Assembly (NCBI GenBank): GCA_022494885.1
Contig: JAGVSM010003671.1
Coordinates: 248,001-312,000, forward strand
Length of the DNA stretch: 64,000 bases
Origin: Micrasema longulum
Taxonomy: Eukaryota > Arthropoda > Insecta > Trichoptera > Brachycentridae
Direction: 5' to 3'
Of this stretch, positions 30,301 through 45,300 are shown piece by piece. The translations under genes were made by a program, and so were the position numbers. Under the pieces are notes generated by a model. The model saw only the letters and a program-made list of their open reading frames with translations, made no database searches and was not told where the DNA came from. Position 1 is the stretch's first letter. Every line of letters starts with the position of its first letter.

Positions 30301-33300
30301 AAAATTAAGTTTTCGGTGTGTGTTTTTTTTTCTAAACACGTTCAATTACATGCTACCGACGAAGATACTTTGAATTTTAATACAAATACACACAATTTCG
30401 TACACATAGCAATGTTAGCAACGATATACTTAACTTCTGTACTATCTGTGTCTACCTCGGTATGTTTTACCGATTTGTCATCTCGACATCGTACGGTTCA
30501 AATGACAACCAATGAATGGCCCCGAAAATTTAGTCCGCGTTCCTTAATTAAATTTTAAAATAGCTCTTATCTATATTTTAAATAGGCTTCTGTGATTAAA
30601 AGCGGCCACTTCAATGAATCTCAATTCAAGCAAAAAAATGCCCGCTTGACCATGATTTTTATATGACTTTTGACGATTACCAAGACGGTATGCTTAACTT
30701 TCGTCTGTATTTATCTACCGAGCGATTACAAAGCCGCCTCTTTTAACGTCTCGATAACACTCAAGAAGATAGTAAAACAGATGGGAAAAATATAATAACT
30801 AAATTTATTTTTATAGTGACAACATTTTTACGCCTAGATGCTCTTATATGTTAATATGGCAGAATCTAGCCACAGTATCTGCGCACCTAACCCTTCGTTT
30901 TCAAAACTGACAGTTTAAATCGGGTTGTGGTCCCATGGCTAGTGTCTCGGACTCACGGCTCAAAGGTCTGTGGTTCGAATCCCACACTACTATAACTTGA
31001 TTACCAATTTCTAATAATAAGTTATTTACAACTCGTTGAAAATGGCCCCCAAAATTAAATATTTGGGTGAACGAAAATATTTATTTTGCTAAAAAAAAAT
31101 GGCGGAATTTAATTTGACTCAAAATTTTACTTATTTCTCTCTCATATTTGAAAAGGGCTTTTAAGAAAGAAAAAAAAACTGGCCACCTCAGAACGATTTA
31201 AGAAAATAAATTAATTGTTATTAAAGCAAAAACTGCTCGGCGGAAAAAAAAAATTGTCACTTTCAATGAGTAAATACGTGTACCGTGAGGTACTAGACCC
31301 GTCGGTACAAACCGATGTACTTACCTCAAAACTTGAAGGTGGGGGGTCGGTAATGTATCTTCGTAATCGCTACGAGTAATTATTTATCTTCAACTTTGAC
31401 GTCCGTATACGTACCGTGGCGTACGCTTCCCCTTGTTACATATCGATGTACCTACCCAAAACTTGAAGGTAGGGGGTCGGTAGTGTATTTTCGTAATTGC
31501 TCGGGAGAATTTATCTTCAACTATACCGCCATGGTGAAGGTATGACGTCCTTAGCTTCCCATCGTAACCGCAGCCCAGGTAAACGAATATCAATACTGTG
31601 ATTCATGTTCATACCTGCCAAAAAAGACTCGCTAAGCGATTGAAATAATGCCCATTCAGGAATAATATAACACTTTAATGAAATATTGCTGAGTACAGAA
31701 GTATGGAATCCAAGGTGTATTTAAAAATAATAATATCTCGTTTTAAAATGATAAAATACAGTAAGAGTCAATTCTCGTGTAAAATTATATAGCGACACTC
31801 TTTATCAGACGGCGATTTACATATTTTTCTAATATTCCACCGTTGAACTTTAAGTGTGTGCGTCTATGTATACCTCCTCATTATTCCGATGATATAAATT
31901 GACCGTGTCACAAGCGGTATGCGGTAGTCCCTGAACTGTGTAATCGACTGTGGTGTGGATAAACAGTAGCTGTTTGGAAACATCGGACGTATTCCACGTT
32001 TATCTACTTAATTACTCAACTATCAGTGATATGAATGACTTAGTTAATACTGCCAGTGGCAATGAAATAGTAAAGGGGATATATTATGGTATTGTGTTGG
32101 ATGAATGCATTAAAAATAGAATCGAGACGTCAGAAAGTATGTAGGACGCTGATAAGACGAAAATGCAACCCCCGAGACACAAAAGCGCACGAAAACCTTC
32201 AACAGGTAGTGCCGGGGGGTGGTGGCGGGACGGGGGGCGGACCGGTCGGTGAACAAAGACTCGAGTGCGCGCGGGGAGCGGCGGGGGGAGCGGGTAGGGA
32301 CAAGAATGCGGAGCGGGGGGTTGGCTCGTAACACCGGCAGAGGGAGGACCATGACATTGCCAAAAGTGCAACAACACCAAACTGAATATTTTCTACAACA
32401 GCGACCATTTTGACATCAAAGAGCGATTGCAAACGCTATCTTCATCGGTGCATATAGAGACGGTATAAAGTAAAATCGATATTTATGTACGAAAATGTGT
32501 AAATTTGTATGAAAATTCAAAGTTTCCTCGTCGGTAACCAATAATTGAACATGTTTAGAAAAAAATGTATGGATATTTTATTTTCTTACAAAAAAAAAAT
32601 ACTTAGCAGATAAAATTGAAGATACTTTTTAACTTCCCGTTAGAACACGGGCCCAGGGCCCCGATTACAATGGGAAGTTAACAGAGTTATCTTCGACTGT
32701 CTATAAAGAAAAACCGATATTTTTGTACGAAAATGAGTATATTTGTATGAACATTTAAAGTATCTTCGTCGGTAACCTATAATTGAACATGTTTAGAAGA
32801 AAAAAATGTATGCCTATTTTGCTTTTCATACAGAAAACTTAATTTTACTTGTAGATAAAATTGAAGATAAATGTTAACTTCCCATTGTAATCGGGGCCCA
32901 GGGATGTAAGATATCGATTTGTATTTGCTAATCAGGTTCCGCCAGCGTAGCCAAAAACCGAAGCTCATCGCGCAACCGGTTTAAGATCCAATTTCGATTA
33001 CATTTCGTACTGTCGGCTATTTGCCAGCAATGCGCCAGACGTAGATTACGTTGGAGGATCGCGTGCATATTGACCAGGTCGCATAGCACGTGGTAGAGGT
33101 GGTGCAGACCGCCATCGTCAGTTCAGGCTGCGGTGGAATGGGCGAGCTGCGAGATGAGAGTCGAGCGGGCGGAACAACGGGCGGACTGCGGACGGTGCGG
33201 ACCCGACAGCGACCACCGGAATGCGGTGCCACTTAGAAAACCAGTAGCCGATGATGACTAAATTTCACTTTACGTTGTCTGAGAGGCGCGCCTATATACT

Positions 33301-36300
33301 CGTATGATAGTGGACTAGTGGTATTACCAGTCTCCCAGACAGTCTGCACTGCGTTAGCTATAATAGGTACAAACATTTCTTTTATGTTTAATTATGCGTA
33401 TGATTGTCAATGTTGACCGTAAAATTATTAAAAAGATACGTATTTAACTCATTGCGGTTTTATTCTGACAATTGACCAATTGTAGTTAATATCCGGAAAC
33501 CTGACAAATTGATATGTTAATGTGAACGTTACTTTGACGCGCAAAACTAGAGCAACTATTCGTCGCATCATATGATTTGTAAAACACTAGAAATTCAATA
33601 ATCAAATGGAATCAAAATTCATGAGATCTACGTCATTATCTAAAGGAAAAGATTAACGTTTCTAAGAACAATCAAAACTCACGAAGGAAGTTATAACGTG
33701 TGAATCACAGATCCTTAGCATTTTCCGGGTAACCGCAAAGGACGCAAAAGGAGCAAGGTGACTGTCGCATAAGCGAGAATGTAATAAAGCCTTTTTTGCG
33801 ATGACATCAGACGACTACTTTTTACCTTTTAATAATTCTCCGAAATTAAAATGTGAAACATCACATAAAACAAATAAACTTTAAAACAGCGATAATTAAA
33901 CTTAATGTTTTTACAATATACGAGTAAATAGACAATTAATAGCATAATAACCGTTATTATTTTGATATTGCGTTATGATAAATTAAACACTAGAGAAACC
34001 AAAATAAATATACTGATTGCATTATTAAGTATGCAGTTCAAAATTAAAAGTAAAAGGGTAATTATTTTAAATAAATACATTACACGTTTAAAATTATTAT
34101 TTACAGAAATTATGATCATGAAAACTCACGGACAAAATAATATAAATAGTATAATTATAAGAACATAAAAGGGTTTTCGGGGTCTGGAAAACGGTGTCAG
34201 ACGATGGTCTATCTTAGACGAACGTTAAAATCTACAGCGCACGATAAATTAACATAGGACGGATTGATATTAATTTTGTAATAATGAAAATTTAATTTAT
34301 TTATAATGAGACAAACGCACTTATCAGTACCAACACCATGAGGCCAACCAATCTACCCTCGAATTCTGGCTGAAGTAGCGCTGCATAATGTTTTTTAAAA
34401 TACAAAAGATTATGATTAATGTCAATCCACCCTTATTTGACCGTATCGTGCGAATTAGGACGATACGTGGTAGTAGTAGAAGTTTACGAAGATATCTGTA
34501 TTGTATCAAACTGAACTCTCAGTTGTCAGTTCAAAAGGATCAAGTAATTGCCATGAACGTGTGAGGACTTCAATTATCAGCTGACCAGCGGGCCAGTCGT
34601 CTACTGTGTCGCTACTCATCATACTGACCGGCTAATCAGTCACCGTCTCGCAAAATAAACGCCTTACACAATTTTCAAAGTCAACAATAGCCTGCTTATG
34701 CAAATTTGAATTTTCGTGCCATCGTGGCTTTTGCACCAAGATTAACCGGATTTGTCACAAGTTATTTTGTATTTCTAGTGATAATTATACTTAATGAATG
34801 CCATATTTATATTTGCCGAAAGCTAAAGATGGCATGTTTTCACATACCCGTACCTAAAAAGATAAAGCCATACTTTATTTTATGAATTTGATCTCTATTA
34901 ATGCATTCAATTTGACTTTTTTAAAACTTTTTTCATAAAAAAATATATAAATAGGTAATAAAAAAATTACGCTCCGGTATAGTCAGGTTTGACAGCCAAT
35001 TGGGAAACGACTTTCTAAGGTAAACAATATTACTTAGCTACAGAGTTATCACAGCATCAAAAATATGGTCGTGACTTTAAATGGGGTAATGGTAGGTTTT
35101 AATTAGGAAAAAAGGTTGCGAGCTGAAAATAGTAGTTAGAGCCAACCCCGTTCGGGAGTTGAAAATTTTTGCGTTATTTAATCAATTTATTGGTTTATAG
35201 TAGGTAGTGTCGTATGTAGTGGGCGAGGTTAGGAGAGGCTCAAACCTTCCCCCCATCGAAAAGTAGTTCACACTAGATTTAATGAATTTGAAAACCCTAT
35301 AGGTAGCTACTACTAATTTTTTACCTTTACCTAATATGACATAATGAAAAACCGAACCTGGGCCAAAATACATCGGTGGGAACACCAGGTTCTCAACGAG
35401 CCATTCTGTAGTTCTCTAGAACACCCTCCGTGTGGAAGCTATAAATACGCCAGTGAATGCTAGTAGGAACTTAGTTATGAATATGAAAACTATGTCAATT
35501 AAAAAGACGTGGAAAATTCATGTATTTTTAATTTATTAGCTAACAATCAATTAATTATATTCTTATTCAGGATAATTTTTAGAGCGCTATTTTTATACAA
35601 ATCACCTCAAGGGCGCTGTACAATAAACATCCCGACACGTCGCGTCGTGCAGCTACCGAGCGCACAGCCGGTCGGGATTCTAGTTCCCTATTTCCAATTA
35701 TGTTAAATGTTAATAATATTTATATAGGAGCTAGATTACAACACATCTTGCAGCTACAGAACGCATAGACGCTTAGAAATCTAGCCATACGTTAATTTAT
35801 TATAGAATTATAAATCATACCAGGAATTGTTCTATTACAAAAAATAAAACAGAGTACGGTAAACATGAATAAGACAGAAATAGTTGATGACGTATAACCG
35901 CATCCGCAAAAAAACACTGTTGCTACTGGGTGTTTTTTTTTTGGGCTAAGCGACTAACATCTAACATGATTACATTATAATATCTGTAGTAGAATAGATT
36001 AGAATGGACGAGTGGAGGGGACGCGCCGCCGCGGCTACCTCATTGCGCCTGCCGCGCCCGCCGCCCTATACCCCGGGCGCCCCCTCAAATACGGTGACCA
36101 GGTTCTGATAACCGGTGACTAATGCATTAATATTTGGCCAATTTTTATTCCGTCATTTTTGTAAAAAATCACCCAGCCGAGGGACCCTTTACAATTCTGT
36201 ACTTAAACTTACTTTCTACCTAAGTCAACAGTACATATTAAACTCTACGATTTTAAAATTGAAGGTATGATAAACGAAAGAAGTGGATCCCGATTGAAAT

Positions 36301-39300
36301 CTGAACTGGCTGGGACTGTCGACGGTTCGCAAATAATGTGAAGGCAATTGGATCTAGGCAGAGGGGCCGACTACGGTAAAAGTGCGATCTCCGAACCTGG
36401 CAACGCCGTAGTTCGACAAATTTTCCTCAGGTTGAACCTGTCGATGGCAATTATCAATATTTTTAGTCTTTAGCTTAGCACGTGGATTAATATTTCTATT
36501 AATTTAAGATTTTTTAATTTTACAGTTTCGGAATTATTTATCATTTTCACTAAATTTTCCGCCTTTTCTTATTCATTTTAACTTGGCGGCCTTTTGTTGG
36601 AATTCCGAGAAATTGTCTAGACCTTCTCTCCACATTTTGAATGAATGCTAGTGAATTCTATCCTATAACATACATAAATTAAGGAAATTTCTTTTAGATA
36701 TTTTCTTTTAATAATCAATAGAATTATCAAATACTTTGCTATTGCTTTTGTAAATTCATGTCAAATTAACGGTGATAATGCTCATTATTCCATCACTACT
36801 GGCGACTGGTTCTACAGCATACAGCAGACTCAATCTTCACGTGTTTACCGTTTCTCGTCCATTGCGACAATAAGGCCTGATTCTACTCGTAATTCGGAAT
36901 ATCCCGAGCCGCGCGATAATCCACGTCACCTGACTTCGGCTAACCGACTTTCCTAAAGACTCCTAGCACGACGACTCAGCTTACCGCTGACCGACTGCAA
37001 CTTGGAATTAATTTTTAAGTGCCATATTTCAATTAGTTTACATCGATCGAAAAAAACATATCTCTTAAGACGCTACGCGCGAAGTACTTGTGCAGTATAC
37101 ATCGAGTAAGATGTATACGTCTAGAACGTATGTATTTCAGAATGAACATTCGCGAAGACGTGGCTTGTTGCGAGGAAGGTCAATTGTTCATTAAATGCGA
37201 AAGAGGTCGTTCGTTACTTAAGATGACTTGATACTCGTATTATAGAATAATAATAATTACTAAACAAGTGTTTATTCATTTTGAAAAATGAGACAATCAA
37301 AACGAAAACGACATAATAAATCGGTAGAAACGAATGTGAATAGAATTATAATAAAGCTATAATATAGCTATATCTCACAATTTATTAGACGACGATTCGA
37401 TGTAAAAACAACAAAAAATATAGACATGTAGCGGATATCACACTACGGAATGCAGAGATTGGAAGGCGGACCTATAATTCGGGAGATCCAAGACCAGTTG
37501 GTTTCCTCGCTCACGACCGCAGTTCAAAGTTCAATATTCGTGAATAAAAGCATGAGGTGCATTTTAAATGGAGTTTCACCGCACGATACATAGTACACAG
37601 CCACGGCATATCACTCACAGGTCGCAGGTAGGTAGGTAGGTATGGGCAGTGAATACTCTACTTGCGCTCTGTGCAGTGTGTAAAGTGTGTGCATCGTTAC
37701 AGCGTAGTCTGGGGTCCAGGCTGAGCCGTCCGAGGCTGAGGCGGGGTCCAGTATCGAGAATGCGCTCCGGGGAAGGAATCGCCCCAGGAGGACATTGACA
37801 TACTGTCAGTGAAAGGAAGTTATTCAGCCTAGAATTTACTATGCATTGATTGCTTGTACCATATACCGCAACCTTCATTGGCTTCTGGTATAATTTGGAT
37901 ATAATTCAGATACGTGGTTGATAATTTTATTAGATAAGATGGAGAACTGACTCGGTTGAAGACTTCGGTTAGACATTACAATATAAGCAACTGATTTGAT
38001 AATACAGCGCCAATACAACTCGCAATAAAATTTGTTTTCTTCAAGGGGTCAAGGGCACGTTCATTAGATTATCTGTCGTGGTTCGTGGTACACTGTACGT
38101 ACACCTACGCGATACGAATAACTGTTTAAACAACATACGAGAGAGTCATGAGACGACAGTAAGACAGATCCATATAAATTGTCGCCGATTCTTCAGTTCC
38201 ATCAATCGAGACTCTTCTTGCGTAACTGTTCGCATTCCGAGCTGACGAGAGACGAGACTAACGCAGCGCCAGGCGCAACGTCGCCGAATACACCATTTGA
38301 CAAAATACAATATCTTGAAATAATAACACACATACGCACTGAAAATACTTATTTACAACTTATAACAAATAATGGTATCTAACTATACTCATATATCATC
38401 GGTATCTGGTATTGAAATTTAAACACTCTGCTTTTTCTTTTTTCAGAAACTAAAAGATGGCTGTGTTCGGCATGGTGTCCGCGGTGGCGGGCTTCGTAAA
38501 AGTCCGCTACCTGATCGATAAAGCCGTTATCGATAACATGGTCTTCCGGATGCACTATCGCATCACTTCTGCTATCTTATTCCTTAGCTGCATCCTGGTC
38601 ACAGCCAATAATCTCATAGGTGAGCAAACCACACTTGTATTATTATTAATTACTTGTATTATTTCTACTAATATAATATTATATATTTCTACATAATATC
38701 ATACAGACAATTAAAATCAACACAATTATGTAGGCACTAGGTGCGCAAATATTTCTCAATACGTTTTATATTGATCGATATTGTATTGAAGCTCAGTCGC
38801 TGATTTATTGCATAATATAGACATGATTCGCGAATTAGGTATAAAGTTTATTGTTAATGTTGTATTATGTACCTACTTTTTATAAATAAACACGTGGATC
38901 CTGAATTGCGTAAATTTTAATTCCATGTAATCACTATGATTTACATAAGCTGTACACATTACACACCCGTTGAAAAAAACATTAATTTATTATTACGCAT
39001 AAAAGTATGTATGTCGGTAATACTTCGAACCTAGGATCAATGAGCCAATGCATTTATGCTTTCCAGTGTTCTACTTATTTATAAGATAAGCAAAACGCAT
39101 ACTACACATGTATGTACATAGTATACGTTTCCATAATGTCATATCCAATAACTTAAGTAATAGATATTATTTAAATAAGTAGTACGCACGCTTGAATCAG
39201 CACATATTTGAAATACACTCGTATTGCTGGGATCGAGTCGAGTATGAAACTTTGAATCGAGCTGAAATAATCAAAAAAACGTTTTCGAGGCGTCTTACGT

Positions 39301-42300
39301 CGAGATATAACTCCTTCGCCAAATTAACGGAGATGAATCAAACTTGTAAATAGCAGTTATCGCAAAATTGATTGCGAAACACGAACTAGAATAATTTAAC
39401 ATGTGCTACCAAAATTAAGGTATCATAACAGTACCGAAACAGACATTAATCAATCATATACATATTATTGTTAGTTTACTCGTATTATAATTGTTATATC
39501 CCAGAGTCAATACGTCGGGCGGACCGCAGACCACGCATCGCGTATATTCTGCAGTGCCGAGTACTGCAGAGCTCGATCTCTTGTCAGGCGAGAATAATTC
39601 ATCATCGCTAAGAATTAATGATAGTAAATTATAATGTAGACTGTTTTTACACTTTACTATTAGCGGTACATAAAAAAGATCCGCAAACGAAAGGAATACT
39701 ACGCGATGAATTATAGATCACTTAAAACAAGAAAGCGGCGATTCTAATTAATTATGCAAAAATGTAAGTCATTATGTTAAATTAGACTGGTCATAAATCA
39801 GTATCATGAATCCAGTGTATTTTAACTAAGTGCAAATATCGTCTCGTTTTCCATTGATATTATTATACCATCCCATAATTCAATTATTATTCTTTGAAAA
39901 CAATCTGATAAAATCCTTATCCATTCGTTCATTAACAACACCATCCGGCGTTTTAGGAATTATTTGTTGCGAATGTTGTTGAAAACTAATTTTCCATAAC
40001 ATTCCTGCTGTTCGTGGTTAGAATGCAACAAACCGCGACGCATCAGTATAAAATGAACTGTCGCAAAAAATTGAGAAATAACGCGAAATAATTACCCGTG
40101 TAATGGTGGAATAAAAACGTGATGTATAATTCATCGCGTTGTTTAGTTGAACATCGAAGAGGATGCTGATCAACATAAAAAAGAAGAAACCTTTGATTAC
40201 TTCAATTTACCGAAGAGATAGTGATATTAGGTATAATAACAAACTGAACTTTTGACCAGCGATATTTTCCTGCTGGTGGCAGCCGTAGGTAGATAATAAA
40301 TACGTAATACGTACGTAATGTTCCACACGGTACCGCGTGCCGGTGGCCGGTGGCCGGTGGATGCGGCGGAAGTAACTCTACCGAGATGATTTATTCGTTA
40401 TAAATAGGGGATAACACAACACTGACCTTGCAAACGTTCAAGTGGCGACTTACATTTGAAAACCAATTTGATATTAATTTATGTAAGCTGCTCGAAGATT
40501 TAACCCACGTAAAACAATGATGAAACTCGAAGAAAAACCTCGAAATCATTTTCACGAAAGAAGTACTGTTGAGATCCGATTACACGAACACAAAATAAAA
40601 AAAATGAGCACCCATTCAGCTGGCGGAATAAACCATTTTTAATCGTTACTGATCTGACGAGGTAAACAATTAAACCACTTTACATGAATACCGCATTAAC
40701 CTGTATCAGTTTAAGGTGAGAGTTTCTTAATGTAGCTAGATTTTAGTGCAAAAAATAGGCACTTACTTACCAAGTATAAAGTGTTGCAACTAAGTTTAAT
40801 CGTTGCGGGAACCGGTCACATATTTTCAGAATCTAGAAATATCAATGACGTCAGAGCATTGCGAAACGTGGACGAAATAATAAGAGAAAAATGTTTGAAA
40901 TTTGCAATTGGTAAAAAGCCCGTCTCGCAATATGGAGGTCTGTTACGAAATATGGTAAGTCGTGCAGACTTTGTTTAGTTATTTTAAGCCGTTTATGGAT
41001 AAGCCAAGAATGTGACGAATTGGTATATCGCTGTGCCACATAAGGCCTGCCTTGCACATGTGCTCCTTACCTCTGTACGTCTGTACTCGGGTCTCGGTAC
41101 TCGTACTGAGACTTGTGGGTACTCGATACTCGGTACATTGTTCCCAACCACGGGCTATTTCTATGCGTGTAGGTACCTACATAACGTAAAACTGGTCGTG
41201 GAACCGACACCCGGTACTGGGAAACAATTTAAGTGCAGACAGAACAATAAAACACCCATTTTACTTGGATTTTCCGTCTTCAAAAGTACGACACAATACG
41301 CCGCTTTATGGGGTAGTTAACTCAGTCGAGAAGAGACAATACGAAAAGTAATAAAGACGAGTAAGAATGTTTTTACAATGAGTGTTATTTTAAGACAATT
41401 ACAATGCGACAAATTAAGGGTTCACTTTAAACGACTTCTCTTTAACATACACCACTCGTGAACCATGATTAAAATGGCTAAACATAATGGCGTTAAACAG
41501 CGTATCATGTAAAGTAGACAATTATCGCGAAAAGAGACAATTTAAAAACGGGATTCGTGTACATTCACCTCAGGAATGAATCAGAATCCGTAGTTCAGTG
41601 GTGGCGAACCAGTCTGTGCTGTGTGTGCGGTGTGCCGCATACCGTGCGCTGCGCACTGTACGCCGAGGTCATCCCTCGCTACCTGGCGAGAGCATTACCT
41701 GCAACCTGCAGCCGGTAACCGTTCCGATGTATTATAATAATAACCGAATACCCAGTCGCGCTCTCACGAAGCCATCCTATTCGGCACCCGCGCATAACAC
41801 CACAGATTAATCAAACTACCTACCGACTCCGACGTACAAAGTTCACATAGGAAGGCAGCTCTGAATTTCAGATATTAATAACTCTTATTTTTATGCTGGA
41901 GAAAGTTAAAATAATATGATTTTCCCATTTCATAAACTAATGTATTCACATTTAAGCGATAAAAGTTCAAAGATCGCAGATAGTACACGTATTTTTACGT
42001 ATCGATAGCGCGATAAAAAGCGGATATTTTTTTAACGCGATTTTATTCTTTAGTAGGTGGGTAAGCAACAAACCCCGCACCACTACGTTCTGCTTTATAG
42101 ATCTTGTTTAACAGCACCGGATTGCGGTTAAACAATAGACACATAAATATTTAATATTATCTTATTGATAGAAGTGAAAATTATACTATTAAAACATTAA
42201 ATCACATTATCAATAATTTTACGAATAGCTACGAGCTAAATGTTACTTGCAGTAGCGGGAATGCGTAATTGATAACTGACATGACCATATTATTATTTCA

Positions 42301-45300
42301 TTTTGGCACAGTTTATTAAGTAAGAATTTTAAAAACTTGTCTTCTTATCTATGTAGCCCTTAAAAATTAATAAAGAAATACTTGACGTGGTTCGATGGCA
42401 TTTTAGTCTATTGTACATTGTATGACTGGTGAAATGAATTACTCCTCTTTGTGCTGTATGACTCGGTAAGCTTGCTGACGGAGCGGACGTTGAGTAAGAA
42501 GCGGTACACGGATTCAACCTCTTTGCTTGCCGTTTATAGCCAGCAGAACGTGTATTTATTACATTCTTATTTAGTGCGTACATTTACCGGATAGAGAGAG
42601 ATCTCAATCCCAATCGATACTTATAGGGAGCTCCTCCTTTTTTTAAATATAGTCAACTGTTAAATCGATCAAATCAACGAATAAAGAACCAACAAAGCTA
42701 AATAATCATTTCAAGTATTATATTGTTATGAGAAAAGGAAAGGAATGTTTTAAGTGTCGCTGTAAATGTTTTTTTTTTGGAGCTCATTTTTTTTACTCTT
42801 ACCTTTGAATGTTCACGAAAAAAAAATCCGAAGCCTTTTATGCGTAGAAATGGAGCAGACTTCCGCAAGGCACATTACGCCAATAAGTTTTGCCTCTGAT
42901 TCATTTGTAACATTTTTAAAATAAAATAATTAAATAAGAACATCAAAAATTAAACGTAGATAGCACAATTAAAAAACATTATTTTACCTTAATATGACTG
43001 TTTATTGGTATAAGATTGTGAAGCAAGCTCCCTAGAACGAGCAAGTGCCCGTTATAGCTTTATATCTATGCAAAATTATTTCATTGTAATATACAAAAAT
43101 AAATAAATAAACAAACCTACCTATGCGAATACTGTTTACTGTTCGTGAAATTTGTAGCTAAAATGTTTTCCAGGCGAAAACAACGAAAAAAGATGTATAC
43201 TTATGTATACACATAACACATAACACATACGTAAAATAAATTTCAAGATTTTTTTCTAATGGATTTGAAATATTAAATAATATGTAATTGTTTGAACCAA
43301 ATTTTCCTGAAAATTGATACAAATTTTGAATTCAAATTAGTTTTTTGCAAGAGCTGAATTTTTGACATGCATACTCGAGTTTGAACCGGGTTGTGATTCC
43401 TCGGCGAGTATAACGGATTCACGAATCAAAGATCCAAGGTTCGAACCCCGCTCTACCACATCTTGATTTCCATTTTCTAATAGTGAATTATGTTTTAATT
43501 TTATAATAGTGAGAAATGTTTAGGTATTTATTTTTATAAAAAAAGATAATAATTTAGGAGAATGAACATATTTTGCTGCCTGGATGGCGGATGAATTTTA
43601 ACTGCGCATATTTATACGTAGTAATTAACATTTTTTAGCATAAAATTAAAAACGGGTAAACGTATTACCTACATAGTGAATGAATTGTCATAATACATTG
43701 TCAAATTAGAACTGGCTCCATTGTTCAAAATTTAAAAAATAATGATAGTGATTGCCTTAAAATCGTTCGCCTCTATAATTATTATAATTTATGTTCAGTA
43801 TGTCGTAAATGATTATGGCCTAAAATGACAAAATTTACATAAATATACGATTTTACATTCAGTTGAACATAGACAAGTGGTGAATTTGGAACCTTCGGTA
43901 GAACTGTTGCCAGATAATCAGATGTTAGTGTGAACGCGGATATCAATTTAAGGAAACATCCCATTCATTAGCGAATTGAAAAAAAACGGAAGAAATATGG
44001 CATACATAATCGGATTAGATTAAATATAAAATAAATAAAACAACTTTGTTTTTAACCACTTTTTTCACCGACTGGTTTCGAAGCAAACAAGCTTTTTCGT
44101 CAAGGTTTACGTAACTAATGAATTATTTCCTATTTTATTTTATCCATGTTTACTAAATACTCCATGTGGAGCTAATAAATCAAGTCTGTTTTCCAATAGT
44201 AAAAAAAAAAAAAAAAAAGTAGTGGTTAAAAACAAAGTTGTTTTATTTATTTTATTATAATGAATAACCACAAAGTTAGTGCTTCAAATATAAAATAAAA
44301 TGTAGTTTAAAACGCAAGACAATTTTTTTGAAATACTAATTACGCTTTTTATGATACTTCAGACCTTAGAGTAATAACCTACTAGAGACGCCCATACTGA
44401 GGGAGACTATTCTGTGATTATTGACCACGAAGTTAGCTACAGATTACAGCAATGCAACGGACCGTAGGTATTGGGTTGAGAATCGCAAGCGCAAACCGAA
44501 ACCGTCCATTACACGTTTGTTGTTAGACTCAAACCAAACCAAAAATTTGGAACGCTTTTGTTCTATGCAATAGAGCTTATTTACTTAGAGAATTCTTACT
44601 CTGAGCTTCAGACCATATCCAATGATGTTTGTTGTAATTTTTTTTATATTTCTTTTTATTTACATTTCTGTTTTCTTTCCTTTCCTTTACATCTTAACAT
44701 TGTTAAAAAGCTTTTAGGCACATGCAATATCATAACCTAATGTACACACATACATATTTTGAAAATGTTTTTTTTTTACATCAGAGCATGTTAATTCCTA
44801 CCTTTTAATTACTTTTACAAAAAAAAAAATCTTCATTTTCAATATTATTTCCATTTGTAAATACTAACTACAAACTTTTAAATACTTTTTTACTTTAATT
44901 TTAATATTTAATCAACTTCCATTTATGTTTTTTTTGCTACTCTTTTTTGTGCTTATTATTATTGTATTAAAAATAGTTCATTGATAACCTTAGATAAAAT
45001 TATAATATAATATGGAAACTTCACTGGTCCATTAGAGCCAAGTCTAACTGTGTAATATATAAAACTATGTAACCGTACCGTATGTTTCCTGAATAAAAGA
45101 GAAAAAAAAAGTACTTAAAATACCAGCATAGATATAGTAAAACAAATATTATCTAAAATATTGTAATTCGATCATTCTCCATACACATTAATCTAAACGA
45201 CTACGACACGGTACAAGTCCCAAAAACATAACATCACACAAAAACGACTACGACACGGTAAAAATTCTAAGTACCTAACGTAACACATATTCATACACAA

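Noticed and set aside
32084..32432. Several overlapping ORFs on both strands (Pro/Arg- and Gly-rich products)
   Set aside because: They follow the G-rich composition in all frames. No family motifs or splice context.
41598..41810. 70-codon ORF in inx3 intron 1
   Set aside because: Compositional only (CpG-richer patch). No family features, conserved motif or plausible splice signals.
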